Counted from the first letter of the stretch, positions 33,983-44,794 are shown. The stretch: 64,000 bases of DNA from Toxorhynchites rutilus septentrionalis (GCF_029784135.1 NC_073745.1:115739216-115803215), one strand, 5' to 3'. Translations and numbers: made by a program. The notes: generated by a model from the sequence alone, not told the origin.

Positions 33983-35556
33983 TAACGTGATGTTTTGTGA
34001 TCGTAACTTCAATTGTTTTTCAGTGTGAGCATTGTTCCAATTTCTTAAACAAACGCTCAATAGTTACAAACGAGCAATTAAGCGACTACAGGTAGATACA
34101 ATGCATAATGTAGGGACTTAAATGCTTAAATGCCTTAAATGCTAAATAATGCTAAACTATTAGAGTATTACTCGTAAACAAAACCCGAAGAATCAATCAC
34201 GCCAGGAAAAGGCAGCGCCGTCAACATCGCGCCTTCAACGGACTCGCTGCTACCAACCGGCGGACAATCCGTCGCAAAGAAGCAGAAGGAGTGGGTGAGG
34301 AAACCTGTGTCCACACCGCACTCCCCAGGTACCCTGTATAGTTTTGTCCATGTGCACATGTGATGTCCCGTTAGCATAGATTCATATACCAATAAATTGT
34401 ATAATATGTAAATCCGTAGTTCACTCAGAAAGTTTGTCGTTTATTGTAATGTTTAGGAGTGAAAGCTTATACATGATATGATCCTGTGATTGTTCATTTG
34501 TATTTTCATAAAGATTTCACGTTATCCTTGTTTCGCAGTTAATGTCTTGAGTTGTTTGTGGTCCGCCTTTGTTCCCCAGATGGTCGTGCCAGGCTGGTAA
34601 TTTGTTAGATTAACGTTGCCAGTGATGAGGAAACCCTGTAAAAGTTTTCCGTCGACTGGAGAGTAATTCTCAGATGTTTGGTGATTTTCTTGGAGTTTCC
34701 TGCGGGTGTCTTCTGTCAGCCTTCGCTGACTGGAATTGATACAGCTCGACAGTTCCCCGAACCATGTACAAGGACACAATTTAGGCCTGGGTGTCAGGCC
34801 TCTGGCTGGGCATCGAACGCGGCGGTTGGTCCTCGAAATAGGTGGTTCTTAAGTCAATCGCTTAAGAGAGGTCGGCTGGGAAAGCTAACTCCTTAGCCGT
34901 CTTTGAGCTGGCCGTAGGTTCCGGGTTGTCTTTGAAACCCGATCTGCTACAGAATCTTTTTGCTGAAATTTCCTATTTCTGAGGTCTTAGTCCAAGTGAG
35001 ATTATTAAACGTTTATTTTTTATCACGGTCACAAAAATAAAAACTTACTCGAAAACCTATTCTTCGGAAAGTATTTTGATAAGATGTATATTTTGGCGAC
35101 ATCCGCGACACACCCTTCAAGTGTCCTGTTTTCAATGCCTTTAGAGACAGATTCCTATTGAAACACGTACTTTGATTCATTCCAACGATAGTTTTTCGTT
35201 GTTGAAAAAATTTAAGGACTTCAACGTAACTGTATTTTTGAACCTAACCAAGTCAGATCCTCAACAGTCGATCAATTTTCTTCCCTCGACTTCCACCAAG
35301 CATTTGAAAACCCAAATAAATCGTTTTGAAATTTGTATCACTAACCTAGAAATACTTTCTAAATTAACTGATGTCTAAACATTACAGAATCAATCAATGG
35401 TGGAACTGGTATAAAACAAGCAATGATTTTGGAATAAAAATTACTAAACCTTTTTTCCCCAACAATCGAACAAGCCGTAGATCTAGCATCTCTGGTTGGG
35501 TCGGGAGAAGCAATACACCTGCGGTTGAATGATGCCGCTGTTTTCGCGGGTGAAGG
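33983..35556. other. No gene recognised; possible old retrotransposon debris
   Basis: No domain could be identified. 34180-34340 reads like an arginine-rich, repetitive tail and 34520-34960 is more GC-rich, with phrases that look like a structured or coding relic on the minus strand (85 codons, 34522-34779), but no motif of gag, RT, integrase or envelope is clear. 35380-35550 has a 75-codon minus-strand frame that is interrupted by the DD37E insertion at 35559. I do not assign a family. Confidence 0.3.
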
Positions 35557-35558
35557 TA

Positions 35559-36150
35559 AAGGGTGTGTCACATCAAATTGCATCACGAAAAAAACGCTGT
35601 AGAAATTCGCCCAGTAGACCGATCCTTTTGAAAATTTTAGACAGTAAAATAAAAACTATTAAACAACTTTTGGCATTTTATTTTTATTCATACTTCGAGC
35701 CCAAGCCCGTATGTTCGCACCTTCCTCTTTACCCCGTCCATAAGGTTCTGTACAACGTCAGGTTGTAGTTTTTTTTAACAGAAATCCATTTTCTCTTGAA
35801 GTCCGCCTCCGATTTGACAACTTTTGGGTTCTTCCGGAGGGCCTGCTTATCGTATCGTATTAAGTATCGTTTTAGTACTCTGCTGACCGTGGATTTGACG
35901 ATTCCCAGCATCTTACCGATGTCCCGATGTGACAACTCCGGATTCTCGAAATGAGTGCACAGGAATAATTCACGACGCTCTTTTTCGTTCGACGACATTT
36001 TTCCAAATTTACGAAAAATTGACAGTGAAGCATGGCCAACGTGATCTATACACTCTTATCTGATTATAAGCGAAAGCAGAAGATATAATTCCTAAAAATT
36101 AAATTTCTACAGCGTTTTTTCCGTGATGCAATTTGATGTGACACACCCTT
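35559..36150 (-). mobile_element. Internally deleted ITmD37E-like element (592 bp)
   Basis: Ends AAGGGTGTGTCACATCAAAT at the left and its reverse complement at the right, flanked by TA (35557-35558 and 36151-36152). Ends and sub-terminal 'ctacagcgttttttccg' block match the full-length copy at 39213-40535. About 730 bp of the interior are missing, leaving a short fused frame. It is a non-autonomous derivative that might be mobilised by a full-length transposase. Confidence 0.9.
35729..35998 (-). pseudogene. Fused N- and C-terminal stubs of a DD37E transposase
   Basis: The 89-residue frame begins MSSNEKERRELFLCTHF, covers the first helix-turn-helix (RDIGKMLGIVKSTVSRVL) to about residue 42 and then jumps to the C-terminal KQALRKNPKVVKSEADF of the full protein. 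All three catalytic residues are lost. At the junction lies a short stretch built from repeats of CGATAC/TACGATA not found in the parent. A late frameshift changes the extreme C terminus. Confidence 0.85.
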
Positions 36151-36152
36151 TA

Positions 36153-39100
36153 TGTCTGCAGGAGTTGGCTCCTCCATGCTTTTGTTTCAGCTGCCAGGAA
36201 ATTTTCAATTAAGTGTGCCACTTTCGCGTTCGAAAACGTCATGCCGAGTTTGAGAACAACGACGAACGAACGAACGAGTTAAATTTATAATGATGAGGTG
36301 TATGCGGGGTGCGGTGTGCTGCAAGTAACACATTCCACCCGCCAAAGGGGAAACTTTCACGAGATGATGAAAAGTTGACTTCGCGAGAGTATGTGCGTGA
36401 GCAGTGAATATTTATGGAAATACGTTGAGCGGAATTCAGCATTTGTTGCTGACGCGAGAAATTTGATATTTTAATGAATGAACCAAATTAAATATATGCA
36501 CGCGAATCACCCATTGGGTTCAGAGTGAAAGAAAAAGTGGAAAATATATATCTAATGGATATGATTTTCGGATGAGAGCAAATAGCGTGCCGCTTCCATT
36601 CGAGCATCAGAAAACAGTAATCGACAACTTTCCAATCTGCCTAATCCAATCAATAGTCCCACTTTAAACTTTCACTGCATATTAAAACCTGCTGTTTTAT
36701 GGGAAAACTTCTGCTTCACCGGTCGTTTCACTTAATACCATTGGATTTTGCGTAGCCACCTGTCAGAAGTAGTTCTCTACGCTTCAGAAAATGTGTTTTT
36801 ATGGGTAATCCTCCCCCCATCAGCACACAATATTCATATTTGATAACTTCAGCATACATCCAAAATATACAACACTCAAAGGGACGAAATTGACCGTTAT
36901 TACGGTACCCTCATCAATACAAATATCACTGGTTCAATTTCCATCTCGCATCATCCCATCAGCAAAGATGGACACGCTCCGATATATTATTGACCATTTT
37001 GGTATTAAAAAACGCTCAGTTTGCCCAGCAGCAAGCATTCCTTCCCTCTGACTGAAAGCCTGAAGGTTTTCCCGGTGCCCGGTCCCGGAAAAAGTGCTCT
37101 CAAGCCCAAACATGTAAGTTAGACGTGCGCTATCGTCCCTCCCCCACTTCGGCTTCGAAAAATCGGGGCCACACAAAACGTCGGAATGCTTTACACGAGA
37201 GCCCTGAAATAAGAAAGATTTTCGCAAGTCTGCAGTTATGCCGGATGGATGGGTATAGGATGAGCTTCTGGCGGTCAGTCAAGCATGGGCCGTCTCCTAA
37301 TTCCTCCACCCCCTCCTTCGATTCGTTCTTTTTGCTTCTTGCTTGCAAATTTGCGAAACGGCAGCACAATCTGAAAATCGATTGCATAAATTTCCATTCA
37401 TTTCAAGTGATTGTGTCCTTTCTCGCCTTTTGTTTGGCCGTCTCCTTCGATGCAAACACGGATTTGGAGCAGCGCTCGATTTGGCTCATTACGCCTCGGT
37501 GCCGGTGCCCGGATGATACCTTTTAGGAAAATTGAGTTTGCGTCGCGTCCAGCTTTCCTGCCGATCGACGCGGAGGCGTTTTTAGTGGCGTGGGATGAAG
37601 AAGCGAAAGCAGATTCGGTCCGCTGCGCGCCTCCGGAATCATTGCGCTCTCGTAAGTGTCACGCCTCGCCTAGTGCTCAATTTAATTAAGGGTTTCAAAA
37701 ACCTGTGTCGATGTCGAACACTGGCGCTATAATAATGGCTGGGAGCGATAAATATCAAATTATGTGTCGCGCTGTGCTTCCACGCTAGTTATAATTCGGG
37801 GGTAAACAGGCACTGGCCGGGAGAGATTAATGGTCTCCTGAGTGTAATAAAATGCTAACGGCTTTGCGATATCTTGCAAATCACAGAGAGACTACGGTGC
37901 GGATAATGACTTCAGACGTTAATGAATAATCGCAAATTAGATTATATCATTCAAAAGTTGCTGAAAGTTCGCAACGTACGATGAAATATTGGATTGTTAT
38001 TCATTGGAAGGAGTTTCGCGTTCGAGCAATTTCGCTGAAGAAACACAATTGCGTAATAAATCAATGCTGTATTATTTAAAGACCTATCAGCAATAATCAG
38101 CATTTGCATAACAATTCAACAGGAGCGAAGTTCAAAGATTTAGAAGCACTATCACTATTAATTATGATTTGACGATATGAAATGTGTAGTGAAGGATGAA
38201 AGTTCCAAGCCTATGTAAGAAAAACAAGTCAAGTCAAGTGAAGTTGTCCACTGGGAATGCCCTTTCGCATAATCTTCCATGATTTGCATCATTCAACTTT
38301 CGACTGTAATCGAAGCGTTCCACTTGATGAAGTTTTTGCCGATTCTAGGCCTACAACCACCCTTTTTCTTACTGAAAACAACGGCGATTATGCTGATTTG
38401 CATTATCAGCCACTGATGATGTTGTTGCCGATCATTTCTCTCCCATTCGGCACAATCAGAGGAAGTCTAATACCAGAATTGTTGCCGATAATATTGAGCT
38501 TGAAAAACGACTCAAAAAAAAGTTGCACCCCCATGGAGTTCCCCATGCCACGTTACCCCCGGTGCAAACGGTACTCTCAGTGCCCCGAAGTGCTCTCGCA
38601 GACTATATATTATGTGAAATGGGAGTGTGTTATGCTTCTCATAATGTCGTGTCGACGGCGTCGTTTGTCGATACACTGCGCCCACCGCCGGTGAATTGTG
38701 TTGACATTTATGCCAGCTGTTACCACTAAGGGCTCCGATCGTTTTTTTTTGGCGCCGAGTCCCTGAGCGAGTATTTTTCGCCAAATAGACGGAAATGAGT
38801 GCATGGTGCCGTGAATTCAGTGTGCAGCTGGGTGGCTGGGAACTGGCTCTGTGAAGTGGAGAAAATTTATATATTGTACTGCTATGTGTGAATTTTGCTT
38901 CTTCATGATATGATTATTTTAGACACTCATTGATTATTAATGCATGTTCTCATCTTTCTCTCTTCAGGTAACGAGAAACTGAAGGAATATACCAGTTTGT
39001 ACTTGCATTATGGTCCTTATTATTGGTAAGCCGTCGTGGAACGCATTCTTATTTACAGGGAAGCATAGGTTGAACTATTCCGTGAAATACAATGTCACAT

Positions 39101-39204
39101 GATAGGGATTTCGATGATAAATATAAATTACTCAATTTTCATCGTATACAAAAATTTCAGTCAATTTATATGTTTTGCAAGGAAACCAACTCGTGAAACA
39201 TCTA
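36153..39204. other. No gene recognised; single-copy-looking DNA
   Basis: The longest block without an element. 37060-37690 is GC-richer and has open frames of 85-133 codons on both strands without visible domains. 38257-38694 has a 145-codon frame with no recognisable motif and an irregular composition. 37690-38060 has mixed-sequence blocks with TAAT and ATTA cores. This looks like host intergenic or intronic DNA, perhaps including regulatory sequence; nothing is proven. Confidence 0.35.
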
Positions 39205-39212
39205 TCTATATA

Positions 39213-40535
39213 AAGGGTGTGTCACATCAAATTGCATCACGGGAAAAACGCTGTAGAAATTTAATTTTTAGGAATTATATCTTTAGCTTTCGCTTATAAT
39301 CAGATAAGAGTGTATAGATCACGTTGGCCATGCTTCACTGTCAATTTTTCGTAAATTTGGAAAAATGAAAAATTTTTCGTAAATTTGGAAAAATTTGGAT
39401 CGAACGAAAAAGAGCGTCGTGAATTAATCCTGCGTACTCATTTCGAGAATCCGGAGTTGTCACATCGGGACATCGGTAAGATGCTGGGAATCGTCCAATC
39501 CACGGTCAGCAGAGTACTAAACCGATACTTCGAGAACCTAACCATCGACCGGAAGGTGAAGAACGGCAAAAATAGATGCTCCGTCAGTGAAAAAGATCAC
39601 AAGCGCGTAGTTAAGCAGTTTAGACGTGACCCGAGAAGTTCGGTCCGGGATGTCGCCAATAAGCTGAATTTGTCTCGTTCATTCGTCCAGCGGACCAGGC
39701 AGCGGGAGGGCCTGCGTACATACAAGGTTTTCAGAAGGCTCCTAACCGCGACGAAAGGCAAAACATGGTGGGGAAGACGCGAGCCCGGAAGCTGTACACC
39801 GAAATGCTGACGAAGCCGCATTGCCTGGTAATGGACGACGAAACCTACGTCAAAGCGGACTTTCGTCAGCTGCCGGGCCTGTTGTTCTTCTCCGCAGAGG
39901 ACAAATTCAGCGTTCCGGAGAAGATTCGCAAGCAGAAACTATCCAAGTTTGCCAAAAATTACATGGTGTGGCAAGCGATCTGGTCTTGCGGAAAGCGGAG
40001 CGCCCCCTTCGTGATGACCGGCACAGTAAACGGGCAGGTTTACCTTAAGGAGTGCCTACAGAAGCGCTTACTACCACTTTTGAAGCAGCACGAGGGCCCG
40101 ACCATCTTCTGGCCGGATCTCGCTTCTTGCCACTATTCAAAGGACGTGTTGGAGTGGTACGAAGCCAACGGGGTCACCTTCGTGCCAAAGGAAATGAACC
40201 CGCCCAACGCGCCGGAGCTTCGCCCAATAGAGAAATATTGGGCGATTATGAAGCAGGCCCTCCGGAAGAACCCAAAAGTTGTCAAATCGGAGGCGGACTT
40301 CAAGAGAAAATGGATTTCTGTTCAAAAAAAACTACAACTTGACGTTGTACAGAACCTTATGGATGGGGTAAAGAGGAAGGTGCGAGCATACGGGCTTGGG
40401 GAATGAATAAAAAGAAAATGCCAAAAGTTGTTTAATAGTTTTTATTTTACTGTCTAAAATTTTCAAAAGGATCGGTCTACTGGGCGAATTTCTACAGCGT
40501 TTTTTCCGTGATGCAATTTGATGTGACACACCCTT
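39213..40535 (+). mobile_element. ITmD37E-like transposon, near full length
   Basis: The 1,323-bp element has ends AAGGGTGTGTCACATCAAAT and its reverse complement, flanked by TA (39211-39212 and 40536-40537). Sub-terminal blocks 'cgctgtagaaattt' and 'aaatttctacagcg' extend the inverted repeats to about 45 bp. The transposase is complete except for one frameshift. ITmD37E elements are known from mosquitoes; the DD37E spacing read here fits. A 592-bp deletion derivative of the same family is at 35559-36150. Confidence 0.9.
39385..40406 (+). pseudogene. DD37E transposase with one frameshift
   Basis: The protein is a Tc1/mariner-superfamily transposase of the DD37E group, about 340 residues if the frameshift is ignored. 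N-terminal helix-turn-helix segments lie in the first frame (RDIGKMLGIVQSTVSRVL and VRDVANKLNLSRSFVQR), ending in a frameshift near 39728-39733. The second frame then carries the first catalytic D in LVMDDETYVKAD, the second D in FWPDLASCHYSK and the final E in LRPIEKYWA. By count 37 residues separate the last two. The shift is explained by two extra T's in 'aaggttttcag' compared with the relative at 55316. An upstream start at 39376 region is uncertain because the start area holds a short duplicated 'tttttcgtaaatttgg' block. Confidence 0.9.
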
Positions 40536-40683
40536 TATATATAAATGGATTTCTGTCTGTCTGTCTGTCTGTCTGATTCTTATGGACTCGGAAACTACTG
40601 AACCGACCAACATGAAAATTGGTATGTAGGGGATTTGGGGGCCGGGGAAGGTTTTCGTGATAGCTTGAGACCATACAAAAGGG

Positions 40684-41640
40684 CTGCCATACAAATGAAA
40701 CACAAATTTATGCATTACTCGAGAATTATTCAAGCAAATGAAACGAAATTTGGCATATGGAGGTTATAGGGTGCGATAAATGTTTTTGTGGTGGTTAAAT
40801 ACTCCTCCCCCCTCTCTTAGGGAGGGCTGCCATACAAATGAAATACAAGTTTCTGCATTACTCGAGAATTAATCAAGCAAATGAAACAAAAATTAGGCAT
40901 ATGGAGGTTTTAGGGCGCAATAAATGTTTCTACGGTGGTTATTCTCTCCAACAGCCTCCAGACCCCCCCCCCCTCTAAGGGGGGGGGGGGCTTCTTCTTC
41001 TTTCTCAATGGCACTAACGTTTCTAGAGGAACTTCGCCGTCTCAACGTAGTATTACTTGCGTCATTTTTTATTAGTACTTAGTTGAGATTTCTATGCCAA
41101 ATAACACGCCATGAATGCATTCTGAGTGGCAAGTTCTAGAATACGCGTGATCACAGTGCAAGTCGGAGGAAATTTCTTTGACGAAAAATTCCCCCGACCA
41201 GAACGGGAATCGAACCCGAACATCCGGCATGTTAGTTATGACGCTAACCACTCGGCCACGGGAGCACTGATAAGGTGGGGGGAGGGGGCTGCCATATAAA
41301 TTAAACTCAAATTTCTGCATAACTCGAGAATTAATCAAGCAAATGAAACCAAATTTGGCATGTGGAGGTTTTCGGATGCAATGAATGTTTCTATGGTGGT
41401 TAGACACTCCTCCCGCTCTCCAAGGATGGGCTGTCATACAAATGAAACACAATTTTCTGAATAACTCGAAATCTGATCAAGCAAATGGAGCCAAATATGG
41501 CATGTGAAGGTTTTACGGAGCACGAAACGTTTCTATGGAGAATACACTCCTCCCCCTCTCTAAGGAGGCTGCCATACGAACGAAACACAAACTTCTGCAT
41601 AACTCGAGGTATGAGAAATGTTTCTATGATGATATGACAC
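40684..41640 (+). repeat. 140-bp-type units within Helitron-like element
   Basis: Four units, at about 40684-40826, 40827-40990, 41287-41430 and 41431-41570, and a fifth truncated one to 41640. Each starts GCTGCCATACAAATGAAA-like and ends in a GC run. The second is split from the third by a SINE at 40991-41267. They match those at 10444-11560. Confidence 0.85.
40991..41267 (-). mobile_element. tRNA-derived SINE (family A), copy 1
   Basis: On the minus strand the head is GTGCTCCCGTGGCCGAGTGG with A box GTGGCCGAGTGGTTAGCG and B box GGTTCGATTCCCG. The 200-bp body is followed by a GAAGAAG-type 3' end (plus strand CTTCTTCTTC at 40991). It is nearly identical to copy 2 at 60470-60743. G-rich sequence on both sides may be a target duplication. 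It could belong to the Feilai-type SINEs of Aedes, which I cannot confirm. Confidence 0.85.
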
Positions 41641-41758
41641 CCCTCCAAGCATGACAATTGAAAATTTTCGAAAAACTTTGAAGGAAAAAGGTAAAATTCG
41701 AAAAATTAAATTCCCAAGTGTTCTACAATTACATAGTAACAAGTGCTATTAATCCATT

Positions 41759-41846
41759 GGGCGGGACGAAGTTTTCCGGGTCAGCTAGTATATATATATT
41801 TTTGGGCGGGACGAAGTTTTCCGGGTCAGCTAGTATATATATATTA
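41759..41846 (+). repeat. 45-bp tandem duplication of a Helitron-like 3' terminus
   Basis: GGGCGGGACGAAGTTTTCC through GGTCAGCTAG and the following TATATATATAT occur twice back to back, at 41759 and 41804. Each copy ends CTAG/T. The second is followed directly by the 'ttaaaatggatttctg' start of the next copy. Duplicated end-to-end termini are a known Helitron trait. Confidence 0.85.
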
Positions 41847-42457
41847 AAATGGATTTCTGTCTGTCTGATTCTTATGGCCTCGGAAACTACTGAACCGATT
41901 GACATGAAAATTGGTATGTAGACGTTTTTGGGGCCGGGAAAGGTTTCCATGATAGTTTGAGACCCCTCCCCCCTCTCTAAGGGGTGGGCTGTCATACAAA
42001 TGAAAAACAAATTTCTGCATAACTCGAAAACTAATCAAGCAAATGGAGCCAAATTTGGCATATGAAGATTTAGGGGGCACGAAACGTTTCTATGATGAAT
42101 AGACACTCCTCCCCCTCTCTAAGGGGAGAAGATGGGAGGGGTCTTTATTCTATCATATTTTCTGTATCAAACATTTACTTCATGTAACGGAGAAACATGT
42201 TGATTGCAAGTGGTTAAAAAATATTGAACGAGAATTGTGTCTGAAAATAATCTGATATTATAATGATGAGTTTTGGTAGAAGTACTAGGAATTTTATAGT
42301 AAAAGGTAAATTCAACGGAGTCGATTAAAAGATCAATCAATGAACAGTTCTGCGATTGGACTCGTGAACTTGCGCTCAGTAAGAAAACGTGAATGTTTGA
42401 AAGTATTAATAACAAAAAACAAATGTTGGGCGGGACGAAGTTTGCCGTGTCAGCTAG
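41789..42457 (+). mobile_element. Helitron-like element, head-to-tail copy
   Basis: The start lies in the TATATAT run after the duplicated terminus and reads TTAAAATGGATTTCTGTCTG without the usual TC. It has one 140-bp-type unit (about 41990-42125), the tail blocks 'tattctatcatattttctg' and 'gagttttggtagaagtac', and ends GCCGTGTCAGCTAG at 42457 followed by T. It lies directly beside the copy ending at 41788. Confidence 0.58.
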
Positions 42458-43021
42458 TAAAAAAAAGGTGCGATTATTCTGTAATTTTAAATTAAATATT
42501 AAATAGTACTCATTTTCTGAAATAACATCGTTATAAAACACTGTGCGTGTTGTTATGCTACTTCAATCTGTCTGAATTTCGCAGCCCAAAGCCAAACAGC
42601 AATTTATTGAGAACCGAAGAAAGTTTGAATCATGGATAGAAAATAATTCGATGTGTTCAGTTTGCTGAAAATTACTTTTTAAAGGATTAAAAAAGACTTT
42701 GTTGTTCCAAGTATCAGTTCGGTACAGGTAATTAAATAAATTCCATCAAAGATAGAGATCTCACTTTTGATTGAACATAGAACATAGACCAGAAATCGGA
42801 TAGAGATAGGTTCAGGAACGTAAAAATGTTGTTGTACTCAAATGTCTTCCACTAAATTTACAATTACATTTAAACAATATTTGTCTCTTCTCAGTTATGT
42901 TGTTAAAGATAACTTTTACAGGGATTCAAACTCGAACTCGTACCCCGCTATGCATATCTCTTTTCACTTCTTTGACAGTCGAAAACATGCTTTAGAAACA
43001 TTCTGTTTAGATAACGGTATA
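42458..43021. other. No gene recognised
   Basis: AT-rich DNA of 560 bp between a Helitron-like end and the Tc1-like start. A 66-codon frame at 42842-43042 shows no domain. Confidence 0.35.
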
Positions 43022-43023
43022 TA

Positions 43024-43850
43024 CAGTCTATTGCAAAATTGAGTGTACAAATGCTACTTGACGATACTTTCCATTTATTTGGTATAAAATATTTCGAATA
43101 CATTACTCACACATTTAACTAGCTGTACGTGCAATAAAATTCCGCGAAAAGTTTTCTGCTAATTGTTTATTCCTGAAAATTGAAAACATTCTCTATTCTA
43201 GGCATCGCAAAATTGAGTGTACACCTTGAATTTCTCCGAACAAATTAACCTTGTAAGATCTTTGCGAATTGGCGTATTTTTTTCGTCAGTGATTGGTGTC
43301 AACAGTGAACCACTGCTTGGACAGTGTTGGTTTTTGTTTTTTATTGATGTTTGAAAAACTTTTTATCAAATGGCAAGTTAAAGGAAAGAAAGAGATATTT
43401 TTCCACGTACAATGATAATAAATATGAGTTGTCGTGGAAAGACATTGCAGGAAATAGCAGATATAATCGGAAGAACTTATTATACAGCAAATAAAATCAT
43501 AAACAAGTGGAAGTACGAAGGAACCATGGAAAATCTCTCCAGTAGAAGACACAAACGTATCCTGCCTTCTGATGATGATCGAGTAATTGAGCGAACATTT
43601 CGAAAGAACTCTAAAACAAACATTCCTAAATTGACTACCGAAGTAGTCGGCATCATTGGAAGACCTGTCAGCACAGACACTGTCCGGAGAGCAGCATACA
43701 GGAACAATCTGAGAGGTCTTGTTGGCCGTCAAAAGTCTTTCATCTCAAAGGCGAATATGAAAAAACGACTACAGTTTGCTAAGGCGTATGTATGCTGACC
43801 TAAGGAGTTCTGGAACAAGGTCCTTTATACGAATGAGATTCTGCTTCAAA
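43024..43850 (+). mobile_element. Tc1-like element, 5' part only
   Basis: The start CAGTCTATTGCAAAATTGAG follows TA at 43022-43023. The block CGCAAAATTGAGTGTAC recurs at 43207, a second copy of the transposase-binding-type motif. The coding part begins at 43412. At about 43850 the sequence changes to an unrelated antisense relic, so the catalytic half and the right TIR are missing. A related left terminus lies at 32406. Confidence 0.72.
43412..43850 (+). pseudogene. Tc1-like transposase N-terminal half
   Basis: Residues 1-125 cover the paired-like DNA-binding region: a first helix-turn-helix (GKTLQEIADIIGRTYYTANKI at 12-32), a linker with arginine-rich SSRRHKRIL (AT-hook-like position), and a second domain (VSTDTVRRAAYRNNL). 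An in-frame stop follows KAYVC at 43796-43798. Beyond it PKEFWNKVLYTNEI is the start of the catalytic core, with N where the first catalytic D of FSDES is expected. After that the element is cut off. Confidence 0.8.
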
Positions 43851-44480
43851 ACTCTTCCTAAAGCGTCACATGGACCTTTCCCATGGCATATGGCGATAAA
43901 GTTCCACTCCGCATCTATACCAAACTCTTTTTTCATTTGGCACAAATTGAAGGCTGTCATCTTATTTTTATACTGAGTATCTGATCCATCTGAGAAAAAG
44001 TGAACTTTCTTAAGGTCAGGCGACTCCCTTTTGATCAAATTAACACAATCTACAATGAATGAACGAACTGCAACGTGGCAATGTTTACATGTTTTTAACC
44101 AACACTGTTCTGTGGGGTTGGTGCAAAGAGTTTTTAACAATATATCTTGGTATGATTACACATCAGCTGGAAGTGCCTTTCTATCATGAAAAGTTTTGAA
44201 AATTTGTTTGATATTTTGGTGATAAACACATACGCAAACAGTGTGTGTTCCACTCGTTCCTGCTAGAATGCAATGCTTTGGGCAGTTACTTGCAAACATT
44301 GAAAACCCTATCTTAATTGCAGGCTATGGTTCTTTGAAAATGGCGTAAGCTTCGTGTAGATTACATAACACCAATCTTCGTTGTATATATACCATGCCAT
44401 CAACATTTTTTGAAATAACATAGTCTCGTTTTCTTGGACACGCTCGACTTATTTCGTCACTGGTATAGTATTTCATCTTC
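43850..44480 (-). pseudogene. Relic of a multi-copy protein of unknown function
   Basis: On the minus strand a coherent protein runs from MKYYTSDEISRACPRKRDYV through RRLVLCNLHEAYAIFKEP, a stop, CPKHCILAGTSGTHTVCVC, another stop, SYQDILLKTLCTNPTEQCWL, then VHFFSDGSDTQYKNKM and WNFIAICHGKGPCDALGRVL. I recall similar proteins as multi-copy, uncharacterised arthropod and cnidarian sequences; the spaced D and HGKG.CD motifs suggest a transposase-like nuclease fold, but this is inference. It has two stops. The C terminus is lost at the junction with the Tc1-like element. The frame at 44603-44794 may be an upstream piece. Confidence 0.55.
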
Positions 44481-44602
44481 TAGCGACGGTAATGCCACTG
44501 AAATTCAACAAAAAATATATATTTAGCAACCTTGCGAACAATTAACTTATTAGATTCGTTATTAGAATTCTTACTAATACACTCAAGTCAGTTTATTGAA
44601 AC

Positions 44603-44794
44603 CTAAAGAATACTGTCGACAGCAGGAACTTCGGATGGTCCAGCGATGGGCTCTTCGGGTGTGTACTTGTACAGTTTCCAGTGGCAATTTCTGAAAATGT
44701 TGGAAATGCTGTCCTCTAATTCCACTTTTTTCTTCACTGCATGATCTTGAAGAGCATGAGTAAATTCTCTGATGAACATCTTTTTAAACCACAA
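44603..44794 (-). pseudogene. Short unknown frame upstream of the relic
   Basis: Sixty-three codons on the minus strand start MWFKKMFIREFTHALQDHA and end in a proline-serine-rich segment (EEPIAGPSEVPAVDSIL) of the kind found in linkers or tails of mobile-element proteins. It precedes the relic at 43850-44480 on the same strand by 120 bp and may be its exon or a neighbouring gene's end. No domain recognised. Confidence 0.35.

Larger units (their letters stand above)
39205..41788 (+). mobile_element. Helitron-like element, carrying two later insertions
   Basis: The 5' end TCTATATA at 39205 follows an A. It is interrupted after eight bases by a DD37E transposon (39213-40535) and resumes 'tataaatggatttctg', a CTGT run, 'gaaactactgaaccgac' and 'catgaaaattggtatgtagg'. 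Four 140-bp-type units follow (about 40684-41640), with a SINE in the second half of unit 2 (40991-41267). The 3' end is GGGTCAGCTAG at 41788 followed by T. Excluding insertions the element is about 980 bp. No Rep/helicase coding. Confidence 0.6.

Noticed and set aside
34180..34960. Possible LTR retrotransposon remnant
   Set aside because: Some stretches look like old coding sequence, but no gag, protease, RT, integrase motif or paired LTR could be identified.
38257..38694. 145-codon plus-strand frame
   Set aside because: No domain, no conserved-looking repeats of residue pattern, contains an A run read as lysines; treated as chance.
39720..39745. Intron in the DD37E transposase at TTTTCAG
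   Set aside because: No donor site or intron-length gap; a 2-base insertion explains the frame change.
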